Part shown: positions 25,623 through 35,050 of the stretch, piece after piece
Position numbering within the stretch: the first letter of the stretch is position 1
Layout: each line of letters starts with the position of its first letter
Assembly: GCA_049718765.1 (NCBI GenBank)
Contig: JBNARI010000005.1
Location: 1 to 64,000 of the forward strand
Reading direction: 5' to 3'
Source: JBNARI01 sp049718765
Lineage (GTDB): Bacteria > Bacillota > Sulfobacillia > DUMF01
DNA: 64,000 nt
The notes under the pieces: generated by a model
Seen by the model: the letters and a program-made list of their open reading frames with translations, nothing else
Database searches by the model: none
Told to the model about the DNA's origin: nothing
Translations under genes and position numbers: made by a program

Positions 25623-26732
25623 TCAGCTAGTTGGTATCTTCCAGCCTGCAGGAGGTCTCGATACCCCTTCGAAATTGAAGGTGTCCACGTTGGATTTGTC
25701 TACAATAGTGAGGGGAGTCCAGTACTGTTTCAGCAGCTGGTCCGCTTTGCCTTGGAGCGTCCAAATGGCAGCCCTCACGCCCCACCTGCCCATTATGGTG
25801 GAAGACTGCACCACTGTTGCGGTAATGCGTCCGTCGCGGATGGCCTTAATGCAATCGTCCTGGGAGTCAGTGGTAGTGACCACGATCTTCCCAGCCTTGC
25901 CCGCAGCAGCGATGGCCTGGGCTGCACCCACACCCAGGAAATCGCTTCCAGTGAACACCCCGTCGATTTGTTTGTAGGCCTGCAGGGCGTCCTCCATTTC
26001 CTTCATGCCCGCCGCCGGATCAGAATCCAGGAACCTTTCTGCGATGATCTTTATGTTGGGGCAGTTTTGCTGCATGTAATCCTTGAACCCCTTGGCCCTG
26101 TACATTGCCCAGGTTGTGCCGGCAGGCCCATCCAACATGAGCACGTTGCCCTTGCCGTTTAGCTTCTTGGCCATGTACTCAGCATGCATTCGCCCAATCT
26201 GCTCGTCGTCAGAACGAATCCTGGTGACTACTTTCTCGTTCTTGGTCATCACGTTCACGTTGATTACAGGGATGCCCGCCTTTGCCGCGCTGTCCACCAC
26301 CGGAACTGTGCCTTCTAGGTTCACGGCAACCAGGATGATGGCGTCCACGGGCATCGCAATGAGGTCTTCCACCTGTTTGACCTGGCGCTCCAAGTTGGCG
26401 TAGCCTCCAGCTTCAAACAGCACAACTTTGGCCCCGTACTTGGCAGCTTCGTCGAAATAGCCATAAGCCTGGGCGACGAAGTGCGGATTGGCCAGGTGTG
26501 GCAAGGCTACTCCTATGGTATACTGCTTGTCGGGTTTGGGCGGCTCCGGCATTTCTCGAGAATCGCCTGGTTTGGAATATTCGTAGGCCCGGGCGATCTT
26601 GGGGTCCTTTGCCGGGGCCTCCTGCTTCTTGGGAGCCTCGGTTTGGGCTGGCTTTGAGGTTGTGCAACCCGAAGTAGCCACCAACACGAGCGCAAGTGCA
26701 ACACACAGCCACACAAGCTTGTACCGACGCAC
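25623..26732 (-). CDS. Ribose-type sugar-binding lipoprotein (ABC transporter)
   Basis: The 369-residue product has a lipoprotein signal with lipobox TSGC and a periplasmic-binding type 1 domain of the RbsB/LacI-like group (residues about 60-350), with features such as DAIILVAVNLEG and GVFTGSDFLGVGAAQAI. The start is the GTG at 26732, which has GGAGGT 8 bases upstream; the earlier ATG at 26768 lacks one, and an ATG nearer the ribosome site is in another frame. It should capture a sugar or related ligand. Its permease and ATPase genes just upstream are pseudogenes, so it may be non-functional in transport or work with a transporter elsewhere. Confidence 0.9.
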   Translation of the reverse strand: MRRYKLVWLCVALALVLVATSGCTTSKPAQTEAPKKQEAPAKDPKIARAYEYSKPGDSREMPEPPKPDKQYTIGVALPHLANPHFVAQAYGYFDEAAKYGAKVVLFEAGGYANLERQVKQVEDLIAMPVDAIILVAVNLEGTVPVVDSAAKAGIPVINVNVMTKNEKVVTRIRSDDEQIGRMHAEYMAKKLNGKGNVLMLDGPAGTTWAMYRAKGFKDYMQQNCPNIKIIAERFLDSDPAAGMKEMEDALQAYKQIDGVFTGSDFLGVGAAQAIAAAGKAGKIVVTTTDSQDDCIKAIRDGRITATVVQSSTIMGRWGVRAAIWTLQGKADQLLKQYWTPLTIVDKSNVDTFNFEGVSRPPAGWKIPTS

Positions 26733-26821
26733 TTTTCCATACCTCCTTTTCCTGATGACCACGAACAAGCGATCAGTGAGCCCAAGCGTGCGACTGCACC
26801 CGCAAAGTCATTACCACCCCC

Positions 26822-27620
26822 TTACGCTACCTGAGGTTTCTCTTGTTCAATGTGTTTGGCGTTACCGCAGCCAGTTGCCAATGATTTGCCATGAGCAGCA
26901 CGCCGAAAAACGTGTCCACCATTGTGCCTTCGCCTCCCTTCAGGCTTGTGCCGCCAATTACAGCTGGTGCCACCGACTCCGCTGAAACAATAGGCGACTA
27001 TCTTGTATCTGGCCACGTTGATCCCTGAAACAAATGTGGCTTCCTCGTTGCCGCCGATCGCGTAAAGGTATCTGCCTGCCACGGTCCATGTAAGGAACAC
27101 GTACCCCACTCCAAACTCCCAACCAGGCGAAAGAGTCCGGAAGGCCCGTTACCGGCATGCCATTGGTATATGTGAATGCGGCTCCTCGCAAGAAAGACAG
27201 CCCGCCCATGGTCACTATGAACGCAGGCAGCTTCAGGTACGCCACTAGGGAGCCTTGCACCATGCCAATTGCAAGCCCCAAGGCTAACGCCACCACAATG
27301 CCAAAGGCGATGCCCCGGCTTACGATTCGGGTGGCAGCCACAACGCACATGAGGCCCAGCACTGATCCCTGTGACAAGTGCACGCCACCGGTGAGGATCA
27401 CCATGGTCTGCACCACCGAGGCAATAGCCAGGATCGACGTCTGCCTGGCCATGTTGGTAAGGTTGGAGGATATGCAGAAGTTTGGGTTGATCGAGCCAAA
27501 GCACAGGGACCAAAATAGTATCGCAGCTGGAAGTGCTGCCTTGTTCCACGACAACCCTCCCATCCACCGCCGGCGCGCCACTTCAGGTTCCACCACTCCA
27601 ATCACCCCTGTAGCCAGCAT
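26822..27620 (-). pseudogene. Degraded ribose-type ABC permease (RbsC-like)
   Basis: Recognisable RbsC segments are split over three frames. The N-terminal half (27620 to about 27135, including ILTGGVHLSQGSVLGL and LKLPAFIVTMGGLSFLRG) breaks after SFAWLGV. The next piece (about 27109 to 26985, GRYLYAIGGNEEA and SGINVARYKI) continues in another frame, and a last piece reading VIGGTSLKGGEGT follows in a third. About 60-70 residues between SG and VIGGTS are missing. A working permease cannot be made, so this is decay of a former transport operon, not a sequencing slip at one spot. Confidence 0.85.
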
Positions 27621-28604
27621 TCACCATAGTTTCTACTCCCAAGGCGTAGTTCAGGATTCGTTCCTGGCTGGCCCTGGCAGTTTCCATCTCGGCCACCATC
27701 CTGGCAGCCCTCATCACGTAAATCCTGAGCTCGGAGGAGATCATCGGGATGCCGGCACCGTTGGCCACCAACTCGTTCATGAGCTGATACACTTCCACCT
27801 TTGGGCCCACGTCGGTCCCCCTAGTTGGTTCGTCGAAGATGAACACATCAGATCAGGCGCATAGCCACCTTGCAAGAACCACTTTTTGCTGGTTTCCTCC
27901 GCTCAAGTGGAGCACTTTCTGGAATAAGCTGGGCGTCCTCATGTTCATCCTACAAAGCTACCCGCAACCTCCAATTCCTTACCCAAGCTCACCAGGCCTC
28001 TTGAGCACAACTGACCCAGGGAAGCAAGGGTGACGTTGTCCTTCACCGACATGGTGAGCACAAGGCCATGCACTTTCCTTTCCTCTGGCAGGAAGGCAAT
28101 GCCAAGACTGATTGCCTCCTGGGGCAAGAGATTGTCACCTACTTTCCCTCCAGTAGTTCTGCCCAGGCCGAATAGGGTCCTCGCCGGCTCAGTTCTTCCA
28201 GTGCCAACGAACCCAGCTGGATCCAACTCCGTTTCAAGCATCCCCAGCTGATCCTGGCTCTGCCTGAGTAGTTGAGTCCAGTTCATGAAAGCCAGTTTGC
28301 CCACTTTCACTCGGGGCTCCATGCCAAGGAAAACCTTCTCGGCAACGCTCAGGTAAGGCACGAGATTGAACTCCTGGCATATAGTGGCTATCTCGAGCTT
28401 TTAGGCATGGCAAGGGTCCTGGATCTCCACCTCCTGCCCGCACACCTTGATCGTGTCGGCATCCTTCCTGTACACCCCAGACAAAACCTTGATGAGGGTC
28501 GACTTCCCTGCGCCGTTTTCTCCCACCAGGACGTGAGCTTCAAAATCAGCGCTGTTCAGGGCCACAACTCCCTTTGCCTCGATGAGTGCCTGCTCTTACA
28601 TGGC
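27583..28604 (-). pseudogene. Degraded ribose-type ABC ATPase (RbsA-like)
   Basis: RbsA pieces are scattered in order. Walker A GENGAGKSTL survives near 28520. An in-frame TAA interrupts at 28401-28403, and the Q-loop region QEFNLVPYLSVAE resumes after it. Most of the first ATPase signature region is deleted, fusing the first domain to GFVGTGRTEPARTLFG of the second. The second-domain signature LSGGNQQKVVLARWL is intact near 27890 but is followed by an in-frame TGA at 27853-27855, then FIFDEPTRGTDVG. About eight residues are missing after MISSEL. The start region has also been lost. Multiple independent lesions mean real pseudogenisation. Confidence 0.88.
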
Positions 28605-28781
28605 ATACAACAAGACTCAGGCTAACTCCCTTGCTGATCAAGAGGGCAGAAAGTTGCAGGATGTGTTACGAGATGCCTACTACGTGCGGTCCGTTGTCGA
28701 GTCATGCGGGTTTCGCGTCTCTGCGGCGACCGGTCAACAAGTTGCACTGATCTGCAAATCTGCAACGGATTATGGTCTGAC
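28605..28781. other. Intergenic region between the FadR-type regulator and the rbsA remnant
   Basis: No supported gene. The minus strand should once have held the start of the rbs operon; its rbsA start codon can no longer be identified. A plus-strand reading here is open but shows no protein-like pattern and runs antisense into the regulator. Confidence 0.4.
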
Positions 28782-29537
28782 CTATTCTAGACAGCGTAAA
28801 GCTCCAGCCATCAGTGGTGCACCTTCATCGACTACTTTGTCGAAAACGGTCTCTACTTCGGACAGGTGCATTGCCATGGCGTTCCTAGCCTTGTCCGGAT
28901 TCCGTTCCGCAATGTACTCCAAGATACGGCTGTGATGCTCAATCGAGGACTGCTTGATAGTCGGGCACTCCTCCACAAGCCTCGAGTGGGCTTCAGCCAG
29001 CAGGTGTCTCACTGCAGCAAACAATTCGTACAAGACGCGGTTTCTGGCCGCACTGGCTATGCCCATGTGAAACTTGAGGTCAGCTTCGATAAACCGTGAA
29101 ACGTCTGTTTCAATGGATGCCTTCATGTTGGCGATGGCGTCACTCAGGCACCCAATGTCCTCTGGGGTTCGCCGGACAGCCGCAAGGGCAGCGAACTCCA
29201 GTTCCAGTAACCTGCGGGCCTCTAGCAATTCCCTGAAGGTCATGTTCTCAAGTATTGCCCTGTAGCGCAAGGGTTCTACAAGGGACTGCCCACAGCTGCT
29301 AACGAACGTGCCTTCTGGGTTCCTCGAGACCAGTCCAGCAGCAGCAAGGCCCTTGAGCGCTTCGCGCACAGACGACCTTCCCACCCCAAGTCGCCTAGCC
29401 AGCTCGTGCTCTGGAGGGAGTTTATCCCCTTTGCGCAGCGCTCCTTCCTCTATGAGGCGCTTAATCTCCTCCATCACTGCGTCGGCTACAGTGCTCTTCT
29501 TTATTCTGTGCAAACCTTTCTCCGAGTTTGGGTGCAT
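28782..29537 (-). CDS. FadR/GntR (FCD) transcriptional regulator
   Basis: The 251-residue protein has a winged helix (about 14-80, with LPPEHELARRLGVGRSSVREALKGL) and a C-terminal FCD domain with metal-site histidines in the FHMGIASAARN and HHSRIL regions. It lies immediately upstream of the broken sugar transporter in the same direction and probably regulated it. It appears intact. The ATG follows AGAGG by 8 bases. It is divergent from the NlpC/P60 gene, and no clear operator was found in the 114-base gap. Confidence 0.9.
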   Translation of the reverse strand: MHPNSEKGLHRIKKSTVADAVMEEIKRLIEEGALRKGDKLPPEHELARRLGVGRSSVREALKGLAAAGLVSRNPEGTFVSSCGQSLVEPLRYRAILENMTFRELLEARRLLELEFAALAAVRRTPEDIGCLSDAIANMKASIETDVSRFIEADLKFHMGIASAARNRVLYELFAAVRHLLAEAHSRLVEECPTIKQSSIEHHSRILEYIAERNPDKARNAMAMHLSEVETVFDKVVDEGAPLMAGALRCLE

Positions 29538-29651
29538 TGGCGGATCCTCTGTTGTCGGTATTATCTGATTGTCTCATAGTTCGACATCTTTGGGAAAACT
29601 CCTTCCCCCTGAAGGAAATGATCACCTTTCCAGAGAACTAAATGAAGTGGA

Positions 29652-30356
29652 ATGCGTTGCCTAAGAAAGCTCGTCAAAATCATACCGGTGGTAGTAACCA
29701 TGTACCTGTGTGCCGGGCTGACTTTGCCAGTTCAAGCCCGAGCTGCAGCAGCTTCCCTCAAGGCCGGCGCCAGGGGCCCAGACGTAGTTTCACTCCAGCA
29801 AGGCTTGCAGGTATTGGGGTACTATAGGGGGCCAATTGACGGGATCTTTGGGGCTGGAACTGCCGACGCAGTCAAGTCATTCCAACGGCAGCATGGGCTA
29901 GTTGTTGACGGCGTGGCTGGTTCCAACACCTTGTCTGCCCTGGGGCGCGCCATGGCTGCTGCTTCCGGCTCCCGATACCCGGCTGACTCTGCCCAGCTCA
30001 TAGTGACCACTGCAAAGAGTCTGCTTGGGGTGAAATACAGTTGGGGAGGCCACACTCCCAAAGGGTTTGACTGCTCTGGCTTTGCCTATTACGTGGTAAA
30101 CGCTGCCGGGGTCCCTTTCCCCAGGGACATACAATCCCAGTTTAAGTGTGGCATTGCCGTGGAACGCCGGGAGCTAATGCCCGGAGACCTGGTGTTCTTT
30201 ACCACCTACGCACCTGGACCCTCCCATGTGGGGATTTACCTGGGCGATGGGGAATTCATCCACGCGTCCTCAGCCAGGGGCCAGGTGGTCATTACGCCCC
30301 TAACCAAGCAGTACTATGCAAAGCGATTCATTGGAGCCCGGAGGCCTGCTAAATGA
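29652..30356 (+). CDS. Peptidoglycan-binding NlpC/P60 endopeptidase
   Basis: The 234-residue secreted protein has a signal peptide (1-31), a PG_binding_1 domain (about 38-97) and an NlpC/P60 domain (about 115-232). The catalytic triad positions are C141 (DCSGF), H192 (SHVGIY) and H204 (FIHAS). It should cleave peptide crosslinks in cell wall or spore cortex peptidoglycan. Its 3' end overlaps the convergent sir2 gene by 8 bases. Confidence 0.92.
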   Translation: MRCLRKLVKIIPVVVTMYLCAGLTLPVQARAAAASLKAGARGPDVVSLQQGLQVLGYYRGPIDGIFGAGTADAVKSFQRQHGLVVDGVAGSNTLSALGRAMAAASGSRYPADSAQLIVTTAKSLLGVKYSWGGHTPKGFDCSGFAYYVVNAAGVPFPRDIQSQFKCGIAVERRELMPGDLVFFTTYAPGPSHVGIYLGDGEFIHASSARGQVVITPLTKQYYAKRFIGARRPAK

Positions 30357-31107
30357 CGCCCCTTTCCACTAGTTCCTGGATGAGTTGGCTCATGGTAAGC
30401 CCAGCTTTTTCACGAATGACAACTTCTGCCCGCCAGTCGTAAGGAGTGGGCTCCATGTTTATGATGGCAAGCCTTCCGGCCAGCCTAGGGAGGTACGCAG
30501 CAGGCGCGACCTGAAGGCTAGAACCAATCACCAGCATGAAGTCAGAGCGGTTGGCTTCCTCCACAGCTTCCGCAAACGCAGGCGGCATTGGGTCTCCGAA
30601 CAGCACCACGTCTGGCCTCATCTTGCCCCCGCATTCGCACCTGGGAGGAACTTCCCCAGCCTTGGCCTTCTCAGCTAGCTTACAGAAGGGGAACTTGCGC
30701 CCACATTCCATACACGTGGCTTCCCTCAGGTGACCGTGCACTTCGATTACCCTTCTTGAGCCTGCCTTCTGGTGCAAGCTGTCTATGTTCTGAGTGATCA
30801 CTGCCTTCAACAATCCTGCTTGTTCCAACCGTGCCAGAGCCTTGTGTGCCTCGTTGGGCTCAACTTCCGTGAAAGCCCCCAACAAAGAAAGTCCTGTGGT
30901 GTAAAAAAGGTCTGGCCTGTATTCAAGGGCATCAGCCGAAAGCACTTCCATGGGATCCACCTCTTCCCAAAGGCCAGTACCCCTGCCCCGGAAGTCAGGC
31001 AGGCCGCTTTCAGTGGACACTCCGGCACCAGTGAGCACTACGAAATGGTTTGCCGAACAAACCAGATCCGCCAGGCGCGACACGTTGGGATTCCCTGCAA
31101 CTACCAT
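30349..31107 (-). CDS. NAD-dependent deacylase, Sir2 family
   Basis: The 252-residue protein has the Rossmann motif GAGVSTESGLPDFRG (27-41), QNID (106-109), catalytic H124 and a zinc site formed by C132, C135, C157 and C159. Members remove acyl groups from lysine using NAD. The frame is open to 31344, but those residues overlap the upstream transporter gene. The ATG at 31107 has GGAGGT about 12 bases upstream; an ATG at 31149 overlapping the transporter stop is an alternative. It is the last gene of a run with the PQQ-repeat protein, CobO and the DASS carrier. Confidence 0.9.
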   Translation of the reverse strand: MVVAGNPNVSRLADLVCSANHFVVLTGAGVSTESGLPDFRGRGTGLWEEVDPMEVLSADALEYRPDLFYTTGLSLLGAFTEVEPNEAHKALARLEQAGLLKAVITQNIDSLHQKAGSRRVIEVHGHLREATCMECGRKFPFCKLAEKAKAGEVPPRCECGGKMRPDVVLFGDPMPPAFAEAVEEANRSDFMLVIGSSLQVAPAAYLPRLAGRLAIINMEPTPYDWRAEVVIREKAGLTMSQLIQELVERGVI

Positions 31108-31142
31108 TCTAGCTCTTGCACCTCCAAGCACCCCGGCGGCCC

Positions 31143-32558
31143 TCACCATGGGGCAAAGCCCAGGGCAGGCCATAGGGCTGCGGATATGGCCGAAGTAACC
31201 ACCACTGACACCAGGCTCAAGGCTAAGCCGGGTGCAAACAAGTCCCTGTTCTGCAACTTGCCCGTTGAATATACGGTAAGGTTTGGCAGGTTCTGGGTAA
31301 CCAGCACGAACCCGTAGAAGGAAGCAACCCCGGCAAGCATGCACATCCCCACAGCGTTGTGTCCAGTGGAAACCGACAAGGAAACCAGCAGGGGCATGGT
31401 AGTGGCAATCACAGTCAGGCTGCTGGTCATGAGCAGGTGGTACAACACCAGGGCAGAGCTAATGAGAAGCGCACCAACGAATGGAGTGAACAGGCTGGCC
31501 CGGAGAGCATCGGATGCAAAGAGAGCTCTGGAAAGGTAGGCCGCGGCTCCACTGGAGTTGAGGGCATTGCTCAGTGACACCGATGCCCCTACGAGCAGCA
31601 CAATATCCCAGCTTATGTTAAGAAGCTTGCGCCATTCGGCCACCCCTATGCCTGGTGCTGCTAAAAGCAATACCCCTAGTGCGGCCGGCAGGGAAGAGTG
31701 CCAGCCAGTAATCGGCTCGGCTGCCCACAACCCCACCACCAGGGCAAGCACTGCCAGGCACTTCTTCTCCTGGGTGCTGACCTTGCCCATACGCTGCAGT
31801 TCAGCTGTGAGAAGTTTCTTGAGTTGGAGGGAAGCAGACGCAGGCACCTTGCACAGCTGACCCAGCACAAGCCAGGTACACCCCAGGAGCGCTACGGTCA
31901 AGGGCACCCCCACTTTCAGCCAGTCCCAATAGCTAATGGTTACTCCAGTTAAGGTCCTGAACAGATCCACGGCGAACACGTTGGAGACAGCTGCAGTGAG
32001 GGTAGTGAGTCCAGTCACTGTGCCACCGTACGCAAGACCCAGGAGCATCGTCTTGGTGAACCGTTCACCAAGGCCCAACCTTTCCGCCTCATCAGTAAGG
32101 CTCTGGACAAGGGGAAGCAGAAGTGCAGTACGCACCCCATAGCCAGGAATCGCAAAGCTGAGCACCAGCTGCACCAGGAAAAGGCCTAAAAGCCAGCCTT
32201 TCGGCGTTGGGGGAAACTTGCCCATGACTGCAAAAGCCAGCCGCTTCCCCACTGGCGTTTGGTTCACCGCTTCCGCAATCATAAACCCCAAAGTTATGAG
32301 GAAGACTGATGGTGAGGCCATGCCTGCCAAGGATTCTTCAAGGCTACACGTGCCGCTCAGGCACAGGGTGAGGATTATGGCGATGGACGACATTGTTACC
32401 GGGATTGCCTCAGTAAGCCAGAGTATCAGGGCTCCAAGGCAAATTCCCACCACCTTGATGCCCTTTAGGGAAAGCTCCGCAGGCGCAAACTTTGCCCAGA
32501 TTGCCACCGACAGTAGAATCGCAACAGCGCAGACAAGCAGCTTCTTTGCTGAAGCCAT
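31143..32558 (-). CDS. DASS/SLC13-type anion symporter
   Basis: The 471-residue protein has about eleven to twelve membrane segments and the DASS pattern: WLTEAIPVTMSS near the N-terminus and the second substrate-loop region near GHNAVGMC. The family imports dicarboxylates, citrate, sulfate or similar anions with sodium. Its ATG overlaps the cobO stop as TGATG, so the two are coupled. The substrate cannot be assigned; a link to cobalamin use is not evident. Confidence 0.88.
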   Translation of the reverse strand: MASAKKLLVCAVAILLSVAIWAKFAPAELSLKGIKVVGICLGALILWLTEAIPVTMSSIAIILTLCLSGTCSLEESLAGMASPSVFLITLGFMIAEAVNQTPVGKRLAFAVMGKFPPTPKGWLLGLFLVQLVLSFAIPGYGVRTALLLPLVQSLTDEAERLGLGERFTKTMLLGLAYGGTVTGLTTLTAAVSNVFAVDLFRTLTGVTISYWDWLKVGVPLTVALLGCTWLVLGQLCKVPASASLQLKKLLTAELQRMGKVSTQEKKCLAVLALVVGLWAAEPITGWHSSLPAALGVLLLAAPGIGVAEWRKLLNISWDIVLLVGASVSLSNALNSSGAAAYLSRALFASDALRASLFTPFVGALLISSALVLYHLLMTSSLTVIATTMPLLVSLSVSTGHNAVGMCMLAGVASFYGFVLVTQNLPNLTVYSTGKLQNRDLFAPGLALSLVSVVVTSAISAALWPALGFAPW

Positions 32559-33109
32559 CAGAACTCCACCGACTCCAGGGCCGGCACACCGTTGTAGTAG
32601 TGGTGCTTGACCAGGCGCATTTCGGTAACTGTGTCGGCTGCTTCAATGATCTCGGGACGCGCGTACCTTCCCGTGAGCACCACATGGGTGGCTGGGTTTC
32701 TGTTATTGATCAAGCGGAGCACTCTTTCTATGGGCACCAGGCCATAATCGATAGCCACGTTTATCTCATCCAAAACAACAATATGATATTGTCCCGACGC
32801 CACAGATTCCTCGGCGAGGGCAAGGCCTTCTGCGGCAAGCCTAATGTCGTCGGGATGAGGCTTGTCCCGGGAAACGAAACAGTCCCGGCCTGACTTCACC
32901 ACTTTGATTTCGGGAATCCGCTCAGCAGCTAGCACTGCTTCGCCGTACTTGTTCCCTGACCCCTTCATGAACTGAATGACCAGGCTCTTTTTGCCATGTC
33001 CTGCAGCGCGCATACAAAGGCCGAAGGCAGCAGTGGTCTTCCCCTTGCCATCCCCCGTGTACACAATGCATAGGCTTGTCCTTTTCCCTTTTTCCACCGC
33101 ATTTTTCAC
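32558..33109 (-). CDS. cobO: Cob(I)yrinic acid a,c-diamide adenosyltransferase
   Basis: The 183-residue protein has Walker A GDGKGKTT at 19-26 and the CobO/BtuR fold with VIQFMKG and the VLDEIN motif. It adds the adenosyl group to cobalt of corrinoids. The start is the GTG at 33109, which overlaps the upstream stop as GTGA and gives normal family length. The cobalamin-dependent methionine synthase in this window shows that the organism uses corrinoid cofactors. It is placed between an extracytoplasmic PQQ-repeat protein and an anion carrier. Confidence 0.92.
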   Translation of the reverse strand: MKNAVEKGKRTSLCIVYTGDGKGKTTAAFGLCMRAAGHGKKSLVIQFMKGSGNKYGEAVLAAERIPEIKVVKSGRDCFVSRDKPHPDDIRLAAEGLALAEESVASGQYHIVVLDEINVAIDYGLVPIERVLRLINNRNPATHVVLTGRYARPEIIEAADTVTEMRLVKHHYYNGVPALESVEF

Positions 33110-34617
33110 CGTCCCTGTGGGTACGTTGCTGGAATAACGTGGGCAGTTAAGCTGGCTTGGTCCCAAGAAATGGACCACCCAACCGCCTCCACAAACGCCC
33201 TAACGGGCACCATTACACGTGAGTTAGCTATGGTGACGGGACCCGGAGTTTCCGCTCGCTTTCCGCCAACCATTATATAACACTCGCCAACGGGTACCCA
33301 TGCCTGAACCTCCCCCGAGGAACACTTCACCTGCCAACTCCCGGGATCCCAGTCAACCACAAAACCCATGGCCTGAGCAAGGGTTCGCAATGGCGCGTAC
33401 ATAACCTGACCCCAAAGGTAGATCGGAGCTTCGGGGTCCACCACCTGCCTGCCCTGGACCGTTATACCCGGTCTGCCCAGGGTTACTGCCTGGTCAACCA
33501 ACGGTACGATCACGGTTCGGCCACAGGCCAGGGCTCCGGACGCAAATTGTGACGTGAATCCCTTTTCCCAAACAAGGTGTCCGCTTACGGCGTCCAAAGC
33601 AAGCACTTTGCCGCAGGACGCAGCTTCCCAGTACAGCGTAACCACCAATTCGGGCTCTTGGCCCAAAGAGATTCCAATCACGTTGGGGTAAAACGTTGCT
33701 TTCCTCTTGCCCACTTTGGTTACCAGGGCTTCGCCAGTCCATTGCCACTTGAGGTCACCGGTAGCAGCGTCCAGCGCAACCACCCTCCCCTGGCTCCCCG
33801 CATAAAGCGTATCGTGACACACAAGCATCGAGCCCCACCTTGAGCTAAAGCTGTCACGGAACCGCCATAACGGCTGTCCGGAATCGGTATCCAAAGCCCA
33901 CACTGAGCCAGCCTCGTCTGACGAAGTGATGGCGAATAGGGTATCTCCCTGCACTTGGATATACCCTCCTGACCAGCCCTCAAGCTGTGCAAGCAACCGC
34001 ACTTGGCCAGTAGCTGCTGTAATGGCGTATACCCTGGCGCGCCCAGTTCCGCCGCCAGCCGTTACCACATACACTGTGTCCCCCGTGGCCACCGGGGGGC
34101 CACCAGGAAGGTCACCTAGGCTTGCCTTCCACATAGTGGCACCAGTAACGGCCAGCAAGGCATACGCAGTGCCACTCTGGCCAATTACGTAAATGTTCTT
34201 GCTGTCAAAGGCTGGGTCACAAACCACAGGGTCACCCAGGTCCGTTTCCCAGTTCACCGCTCCCGTAAAAGAGTCAAGACAGGTGACCTTACCCTGGTCG
34301 GTGCCAAAGACGATGCTTCCTCCCAGCACCGCAAAACCTCCGCGCACAATGCCATGACTGTTGACTCGCCAGACCACTTGCCCAGTCTGGAGCTGCACCG
34401 CAAGTACCTCGCCACTGCGCAGCGACATGAACAATGTGTCTTGGCAAACCCCAGGATTGGAACGCACTTGAAGTTGGGCTTCTATACCCCATCGCCTCAC
34501 TACCCATTCCACCCCAGGCGACGCTGCATGGGTCCAGCCTGGCACACCCAACCCGATAACAAAACTGCAAGCCAACAGAAGAACAGACACCGCTGTCCCA
34601 ACCATATGATGGAACAT
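33106..34617 (-). CDS. Secreted PQQ-repeat protein with copper amine oxidase-like N-domain
   Basis: The 503-residue protein has a signal peptide (1-31), about seven to eight PQQ/beta-propeller repeats (about 35-390, each with variants of GxVxWxxxLG or ALDAxTGxxxW) and a C-terminal copper amine oxidase N-domain (about 395-500; APLRTLAQAMGF and VPVRAFVEAVGW). That last domain is a common surface module in spore-forming Bacillota and does not imply amine oxidase activity. No PQQ-binding catalytic residues are recognisable, so it is probably a structural or binding propeller. A GGAAGGAG ribosome site precedes its ATG, which nearly coincides with the divergent L,D-transpeptidase ATG. Confidence 0.85.
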   Translation of the reverse strand: MFHHMVGTAVSVLLLACSFVIGLGVPGWTHAASPGVEWVVRRWGIEAQLQVRSNPGVCQDTLFMSLRSGEVLAVQLQTGQVVWRVNSHGIVRGGFAVLGGSIVFGTDQGKVTCLDSFTGAVNWETDLGDPVVCDPAFDSKNIYVIGQSGTAYALLAVTGATMWKASLGDLPGGPPVATGDTVYVVTAGGGTGRARVYAITAATGQVRLLAQLEGWSGGYIQVQGDTLFAITSSDEAGSVWALDTDSGQPLWRFRDSFSSRWGSMLVCHDTLYAGSQGRVVALDAATGDLKWQWTGEALVTKVGKRKATFYPNVIGISLGQEPELVVTLYWEAASCGKVLALDAVSGHLVWEKGFTSQFASGALACGRTVIVPLVDQAVTLGRPGITVQGRQVVDPEAPIYLWGQVMYAPLRTLAQAMGFVVDWDPGSWQVKCSSGEVQAWVPVGECYIMVGGKRAETPGPVTIANSRVMVPVRAFVEAVGWSISWDQASLTAHVIPATYPQGR

Positions 34618-35050
34618 GAGCGTCTCTCCTTCCTACGTGAGGATAGAGATCAATAGGTCAACCTTGGAACTCAGCCTGGTGCTGTATGACAAGGATTGGT
34701 ATACTTTCCCGTGTGCCCTGGGCAAGCCAGCCACCCCTACCCCCGCTGGCAATTGGGCAATAAGAGAAAAAGTGGTCAACCCGTCCTGGGAAGTCCTGGG
34801 CAGCCACTGGATGGGCCTCAACATTCCCAACGGCAACTACGGTATCCACGGGACGAACGCGCCATGGTCCATTGGCCATTACATATCCAACGGATGCATC
34901 AGGTTGCTCAACCAACACATCGAGTTCCTCTTCCCGTTAGTGCCAATCGGTACGCCCTTCACTCCAATACTCATGCCACGAGTCCTCTGGTCTTACCTTC
35001 TTGCCACAAAACCAAAGCTCGCATTCGGGGTATTGCTCCGCCAGTCCTAA
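34616..35050 (+). CDS. L,D-transpeptidase, YkuD family
   Basis: The 144-residue protein has the YkuD catalytic motif with H78, S91 and C94 (HG...SNGCIRL). It forms 3-3 crosslinks or attaches proteins to peptidoglycan; YkuD proteins are common in spore formers. No signal peptide is visible. The ATG overlaps the start codon of the divergent gene on the other strand, and its own ribosome site is weak; the GTG at 34637 is an alternative start. The last 30 or so residues lie beyond the normal YkuD end and overlap a possible antisense gene. Confidence 0.85.
   Translation: MSVSPSYVRIEINRSTLELSLVLYDKDWYTFPCALGKPATPTPAGNWAIREKVVNPSWEVLGSHWMGLNIPNGNYGIHGTNAPWSIGHYISNGCIRLLNQHIEFLFPLVPIGTPFTPILMPRVLWSYLLATKPKLAFGVLLRQS

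Noticed and set aside
28582..28935. Plus-strand reading frame antisense to the FadR-type regulator
   Set aside because: No ribosome site, no protein-like pattern, and more than a third lies antisense to a clear gene.
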